Source of the DNA: Siniperca chuatsi
Taxonomy: Eukaryota > Chordata > Actinopteri > Centrarchiformes > Sinipercidae
DNA length: 64,000 nt
Assembly (NCBI RefSeq): GCF_020085105.1
Contig: NC_058047.1
Location: forward strand, 18,884,501-18,948,500
Reading direction: 5' to 3'
Positions 58,701 through 64,000 of this stretch are shown one piece after another. Position 1 is the stretch's first letter. Each line of letters opens with the position of its first letter. Position numbers and translations under genes: made by a program. Below the pieces are notes generated by a model that was not told where the DNA came from, did no database searches, and saw only the letters and a list, made by a program, of their open reading frames with translations.

Positions 58701-61700
58701 AGGCCCAGCTAGAGATTAAAGAGAAGAACCTTGTTGAGTTACAGTCCGGGTTAAAAGCTCTGGAGGCCAGGGAGAAGGAACTTGAGATTGCCAAAGCTGA
58801 TGCAGAAGAAGCCTGTGCTAAACAGACAGAAGTGATTAAAAGGGTTACTTCTGAGAAGCAGGTGATGGAGAGATCTCAGTTGGAGAGGAGTGCGGTCCAA
58901 GCAAAGGAGAGCCAGGAAGTGACAGGTAAACTGACTATGGTCGAGCGCCAGTTGGAGGTGAGCATGAAAGACGTGTCCAGGCTGCAGGCAGAGAACCTGG
59001 ACCTCAGGGTGCAGGTAAAGAGGTCTGAGGAGGAAAAGCTAAAATCACAAGCACAGCTGGAGGTGACAGAGGCTCAAAGAGATGAGCTCAGGATTCTGAC
59101 TAAGCAGCTTAAAACCCAGACAGAGGCACTGAATCAGAGGCATGTAACAGAGCTTATGGAGTGCAAAAAGAAAGAAGAGGCGCTGATTGAACAGCGCGAT
59201 AGAGAAGTAGCTGCCCATGCCGAGTTGGCTATCTCTGCGGCTGCCATCCGAGAAGGACTGTCCAACCTCAAGGCAGAAAATGACAGACTAGCCTTAGAGA
59301 ACAGCGAGACACGTGAGGGTCTACACAGGGCAAACACAGAGATGGCGGAATTGGGGATGACCATCTGTAAGCTAAGTGCAGAAAAGGAAGAGGCCAGAGA
59401 GCATTGGGCAGGGGACACTGCCAGGATTGAAGAGCTGGAGAAAGAGGTGGAGCGACTAGAAGAGAGCATGGCAGAACTACGGCTGGAGAATACCAAACTA
59501 AGAGAGGAGCTGACACAGAAGGAGAAACTTCCAGAGACTATCAAGGAGCTCCATGAGCAGTTGGAAAAGGCCAAGAACCAAATGCAGAGCTTCAAGGACT
59601 GTGGCAGAGAAGAGGCGGAGGCTGTCAAGTTCCAAATGAGCTCAGAGAGCATGAATCACCAGGTCCAGATGAAGGTGAGTTAGTCCAAACTGGTTAATTA
59701 TGACTTGTATTACACTCTTGAGAGTCTTTTTTGCAGATACAGATTGCATTATAATGCCAGGTGTAAATTGGATGTGTCAGAATATCCAAATCAGTTACCT
59801 CTTGGGATGGCAATGTCAGTCGGTCGGTCCACAACTTTGGTCCAGACTGAAATATCTTAACAACAATAGGATGGCCGTGAATTTTTCTACAGACATTCAT
59901 GGTCCCCAGAGGATTAAACCTAAAGACTTTGGTGATCCTCTGACTTTTTTTTTTAGCGCCACCATGAAGTTGACATTGTTGGTTCAGAGTGAAATGTCTC
60001 AACAACTATTAGATGTATTGCCATGAAATTTGGCACTGACATTAATGATCCCCTCAGGAAGAATTGTAATTTTGGTGATTCCCTGACTTTTTATCTAGCA
60101 TCATCATCAGGCCAAATTTGTAATTTGTCCAACACTTTGGTTTATTTACTTTGGATCAAATACCTGCAAAACTAATGAAATCCCCTTCTGCCTCAGCTGT
60201 ACTTTGTGTTTAGTGCTAATTAGCAAATGTTAGCATGCTAACGCACTGAATTAAGTGGGTGAACATCATAAACATTATATCTGATCAGCATCAGCATGTT
60301 AGCAGTGTCATTGTAAGCATATTATCATTTAGTTCAATGCACCGCTGTGCCTAAGTACAGCCTCACAAAGCTGCTAGCGTGGCCGTAGGCTCTTCTTTCC
60401 CTTCTCTTGTGTTACTCTCACATTTCAGAGTGTGAATGAGCAGCTGGACAAGGTGAAAGCCCAACTGCAGGAGGAGCTGAAGAATGTGTCCAGCTTGCAG
60501 GCCAAAGTGTCTGAACTAGAGGTCTGTGTCTTTCAGGCATCAAATACAATGCTTCATGTTTACATAATAAGTAGATACATGGTATGTTCTGTAATCGTTG
60601 GAGAGTACATGCCTTTCCAGAGATATAGTGTTATATAAAAATACCGTCATCAGAAAAAAAGTGTGTGATGTATTCACTTTTTCAAGTCTAAAGAAAACCA
60701 TATACGATTAAGAGCGGACTGAGAATAGATTGCAGTGAAAAGTGCAACATTCTATACATAGCCTGGAACAGGAACCAACTTCTCTATCATTAGTGGATTA
60801 ACAGCAGGGATGGAGAAAAGGAAGCTACACACCACATGGGACATAATAACAGGCAAATTATTTATTTTGTACTCATTACCAGTAGATGATTATATGAGCA
60901 AATTGTTTCAGGTCTCTGTTTTTTTATAACGAGACACCTTGATTGCTTGAGCAGTTTTCTTTGATTGCAGAAGGTTTAATAGATGCAAAATCACTGCAGT
61001 GTACTGATCCTAATCCAATTAATAGCTCAATGAAATTGCTTTGAGATCATACTTTTTCCTCTATGGTTTGATGTGTTAACAGATCTATATAATAGGATTT
61101 GATTTTGAGGGATGTTTTTAAGATTTCATTTAGGCTTGGTTACTCCAAGGACAAGGTGTTTCTATAATGTCCTCTAGTGCACGATGCATCAGCAAAAAAC
61201 AGAACAATTGTTTAAATTATTGAAAAAAAATGTGTACTGATGGTTATTTTTTTATGTGTTCTCATATTGTTTGATAAAGGCTGTGAATGAGCAGTACTTG
61301 CAGCTAACTGGCGAGAAAGATGCTCACATCACAAAGATAGAAACAACCATTCGTGAGGGTGAGAGCGAGATTCAGCAACTGAGAGATGCGGTATCCAGGT
61401 GCGTTTATGACCAGTGATAGCTGTGAATTTCATCTTTTGGTGCAAAAAAGAGCTACTGACTCATTTTCCTTGTGTCTACTCTCAGTGCTGAAGAAGCACA
61501 CTTGGCTGTGCAAAAGGTCTGCGAGGAATTGACGCAGAAACTCAACACAACAGAAGCTGACAAACAAAACCAGTGCCTGAAGATGACTGCAGAGATCGAT
61601 GACCTCAACAGAACCAAGATCAACCTTGAAGAGCGGCTCATCGAGCTTATAAGGTTTGACCTGTCTCTAGCACAGCTGTCAACAGCGTCTGGATGTCTAC

Positions 61701-63756
61701 CACCGTGTTATGTTTGATTGCTGCCTGCTCTTTCATAGTTCCACTGGGGAGTGTGTATTTTGAATAGGTTCTTCCAGTAAGAGCAGTTCTCTGATGTTGT
61801 TATATTTGACAATGATGAGGGAAAATTGGGCCTTAGGAGCAGGATCAGGGGAAAAGGCCCTTCTGAATGCTGAGATCATTTACTGAGGACAGATCTGACA
61901 GAGAGACAGAGAAGAGAGCAGGAAAAGTAATGCTGAGAGGCCAACATGACAGGTGAAGTGTGGTAGAGAGACACTACTGAATAGAACAACGTTTTTATGC
62001 GTCATTCTTCACTGGATTCAGGAACCAATGTTGCATCAAAAGCTTTCATACTCTGTAAGGAAAACATAAATACAATGATTCAGTCAAGTCCTTTAGGATG
62101 TGCCCACATGATTTCAGTCTTTTGTATTATGCATGCTTTCATTGTTCTTCTCAGTGGCATTATTTGGGGAAATTAGGCTATTTCCAGTGTCAAGTATATC
62201 CAACATGTTAGTATAAAATTACTGTTCAGTACAGGGACATGACATGTTAAATTTGTTCAGCCTTCAAAGATCACAAAGTGGGAAACATACCATATAAACT
62301 ACAGATAACATCACAAGGTTAGTGAAGTTTATTTTACAGTATAGCCAGCTTCCATTTGCCTCCAGAGCAGCTTTGAAATATTCAGCATTAAATGTTTTAA
62401 CATCCAACAGAACACAATTCTAAACAGCAAGTAAGTTGAATTCATCCATTTGAAAAAAACAAATTAAAAACTAAATTCAGTCCCAGGCCAAGATTTGTTA
62501 AGACAACATCGAATAACACTAAACTTCCATGCATTTGTCTTTTTTGTGCATTTCATTAGGGACAAAGATACTCTGTGGCAGAAGTCAGATGCTCTGGAGT
62601 TTGAGCAGAAACTGCGAGCAGAGGAGCGCTGGTGGTTAGTGGATAAGGAGGCCACGCACTGCCTCGGCTGCCAGGGCCAGTTCACCTGGTGGCTGCGCAG
62701 ACATCACTGCAGGTGGGCTTTCACTGGGCACCTGGGCCTACTGTACACCATTGCTCCTGTCACTGTCTGTACCTACCCTGTTTGATTTTCATACTACATA
62801 CAACGTCACTTGTGTGATTTCTCAAAATGCGACATCAAAAATATGTTTTAGTAACAAAAGTATAGATCTGATATGGATGAAAACCCATTTATTTTTTCAT
62901 ACATTAATCATTTTTTAGGCTTTGTGGTCGCATCTTCTGCTACTACTGCAGCAACAACTTTGTGATGACCAAGCACAGTGGGAAGAAGGAGCGCTGCTGC
63001 GGGGACTGTTACACCCAACACAGTGCGGTGGTGGAGAGGTTCACAGAGGCAGAGCTGAGTCCTTCAGACACTCAGCCCCCTCCACCCAGAGCTGGACCTC
63101 AACCACCTCCTAAACCACCCCCATATAAACCCACTCCCAGGGTAACAGGTGAGAGGCAGGCCAGGAAGAAAAACACATGCTAATTTCTACATGTTAACTT
63201 GACAACTGCACAAAAGTGCCCAAATGTTTATGCTCTAGTTCTCTGGCCCTCTGTCTTCTTTTACTATAAGTTCTATGGGAAGCAGAATTGAAAATACTGA
63301 CTTCGTCATATTGAGGAACAAGGACAGAAACCGTGCCATTGAATTCTTATTCAACAGACTAAAGGGGAAGAGGCTGACTTTTCTATGTAGAAAACAACCT
63401 GTTTTGCTTTTACTGTAAAGAAACCTGCATAATGTTAGGTCTATTTTTGTAGTGGCTTAGTCTCAAACATGAATTTCAAGAGTTCTCTTTACTGTACATT
63501 CAATAAGATTTTGTATACTGTGCAATCAGAAGTCTATACCATGTGAACACGTAGTGGTCCAATTGTCAAACAGTTAAATTCATACATTCTTGTTCCTCCC
63601 AGTTTCAGACCCCAGCAACAGATCTGACGATGGAGCTTTCGACATAATCACAGAAGAGGAAGTAAACGGCGTCTACGACAGTGACACCACGTCCCAGACC
63701 ACAGGAGGCTCCCTGGAGGGAGAACAAGACCGACGGCCTCCAGGAGCCCTGGATAT
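52767..63756 (+). CDS. fyco1: FYVE and coiled-coil domain-containing protein 1 (partial at the right edge)
   Basis: Adaptor that links LC3-positive autophagosomes and RAB7/PI3P-positive late endosomes to plus-end microtubule transport. Exons: 52767-52827, 53638-53744, 54074-54199, 54818-54924, 56619-56762, 56960-57053, 57170-59674, 60429-60521, 61280-61398, 61486-61653, 62560-62712, 62919-63148 and 63603-63756. All phases join, giving about 1353 codons. The ATG at 52767 has the context GCCATGG. The N-terminal RUN region matches human closely ([55 protein letters not shown]). The 2505-base exon is one heptad-rich coiled coil. The FYVE finger has [23 protein letters not shown] and CCGDC. The LIR core FDII in [11 protein letters not shown] follows. 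The donor at 63757 splits a codon, so the GOLD-type C-terminus lies beyond 64000. Confidence 0.95.
55400..56440 (+). pseudogene. Degenerate LINE 3' part in fyco1 intron 4
   Basis: The open frame at 55440-55682 encodes a late LINE ORF2 segment ([25 protein letters not shown]) whose tail would continue as a VWGP-type motif but meets a stop at once. Further broken coding-like text follows to about 56230. The 3' end 'catgccaataaaaccatttgaattgaat' at about 56404-56432 is a typical LINE tail. The copy is in sense orientation to fyco1, truncated and dead. Confidence 0.75.
59780..60380 (+). repeat. Dispersed repeat family copy 3 (longest)
   Basis: It lies in the fyco1 intron after the giant exon. 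It includes CTTGGGATGGCAATGTCAG, GACATTCATGG, CCCCAGAGGATTAAA and CCTCAGCTGTACTTTGTGTT, shared with 24146-24470 and 14455-14720. A partial internal duplication is present: the 'caacaa(c)tatt...ttgccatgaaattt...gacatt' block appears twice. It is non-coding. Confidence 0.75.
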
Positions 63757-64000
63757 GTGAGTGTAATATTTTCTGTAAAAATTTCTGAGTCAGTATGTGA
63801 CTCTGTCCCATTGGTCACATTCCTCAGTTGAAGGTCAGACAGTCACAACACAAGATACCACAGCAGCTTTGTTCTGAGCTTATGAAATTGCAGAGTTTTA
63901 AAGACATAACTGCTTGGGGTTTTACTCACACATCGACGTCAAGGCCTCTGTGTTCAATTGTTGCTCTAAGAAGAGTGACAACTGCATACAGTACATTCAT

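Larger units (their letters stand above)
52828..62918. other. fyco1 introns without other features
   Basis: Apart from the LINE at 55400-56440 and the repeat at 59780-60380, the fyco1 introns (52828-53637, 53745-54073, 54200-54817, 54925-56618, 56763-56959, 57054-57169, 59675-60428, 60522-61279, 61399-61485, 61654-62559, 62713-62918) show only short chance open frames. Sequence from 63757 to 64000 belongs to the next intron. Confidence 0.55.

Noticed and set aside
57205-59652. Several Ser-rich minus-strand open frames of 80-170 codons
   Set aside because: They lie opposite the long fyco1 coiled-coil exon. Ser/Leu-rich antisense of Glu/Lys/Gln-rich coding is expected.

Overview
The window is vertebrate nuclear DNA, most likely from a ray-finned (teleost) fish. 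Genes are split into many short exons with GT-AG introns, the proteins are vertebrate families, and introns carry fish-type debris: L2-like and other LINE fragments, hAT-like MITEs and a dispersed repeat seen three times. No bacterial or viral gene organisation, CRISPR array, rRNA or tRNA gene was recognised. All exon borders were read by eye from splice signals and reading phase. Five of the seven gene models give a coding length that keeps frame from start to stop; olfml2b does so only after allowing for two extra bases, and the two edge genes are incomplete. LAYOUT: 1-19986 (+) holds the 3' part of atf6, the ER-stress sensor, with a 9.3-kb last intron containing an antisense LINE. 22703-30937 (-) is olfml2b (photomedin-2), tail-to-tail with atf6. 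Its mucin-like linker contains a CGG/GGT-type trinucleotide tract whose frame is broken twice by single extra bases. 32129-36257 (-) is tor1aip2 (LULL1-like) and 37287-40266 (+) is tor1aip1 (LAP1-like). These torsin-ATPase activators are arranged head-to-head over about 1 kb. tor1aip2 contains a nearly identical 1.17-kb tandem duplication that copies two coding exons in frame. 42867-46580 (-) encodes a 491-residue protein with a signal peptide, Reeler domain, Thr/Ser-rich stalk and about five membrane segments, a combination I cannot assign to a named family. 48945-49955 (-) is a single-coding-exon chemokine receptor of XCR1 type. 52767 to the right edge (+) is fyco1, an autophagosome/late-endosome transport adaptor with RUN, long coiled-coil, FYVE and LIR parts; its C-terminal end lies beyond the window. 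HOW THEY RELATE: the genes do not form one pathway. atf6-olfml2b matches the human 1q23 neighbourhood, the divergent tor1aip pair matches human 1q25, and xcr1-fyco1 matches human 3p21, so the block joins segments that are separate in mammals. atf6 and the torsin cofactors act in the ER and nuclear envelope, fyco1 acts on endosomes and autophagosomes, and the other three products are secreted or at the cell surface.
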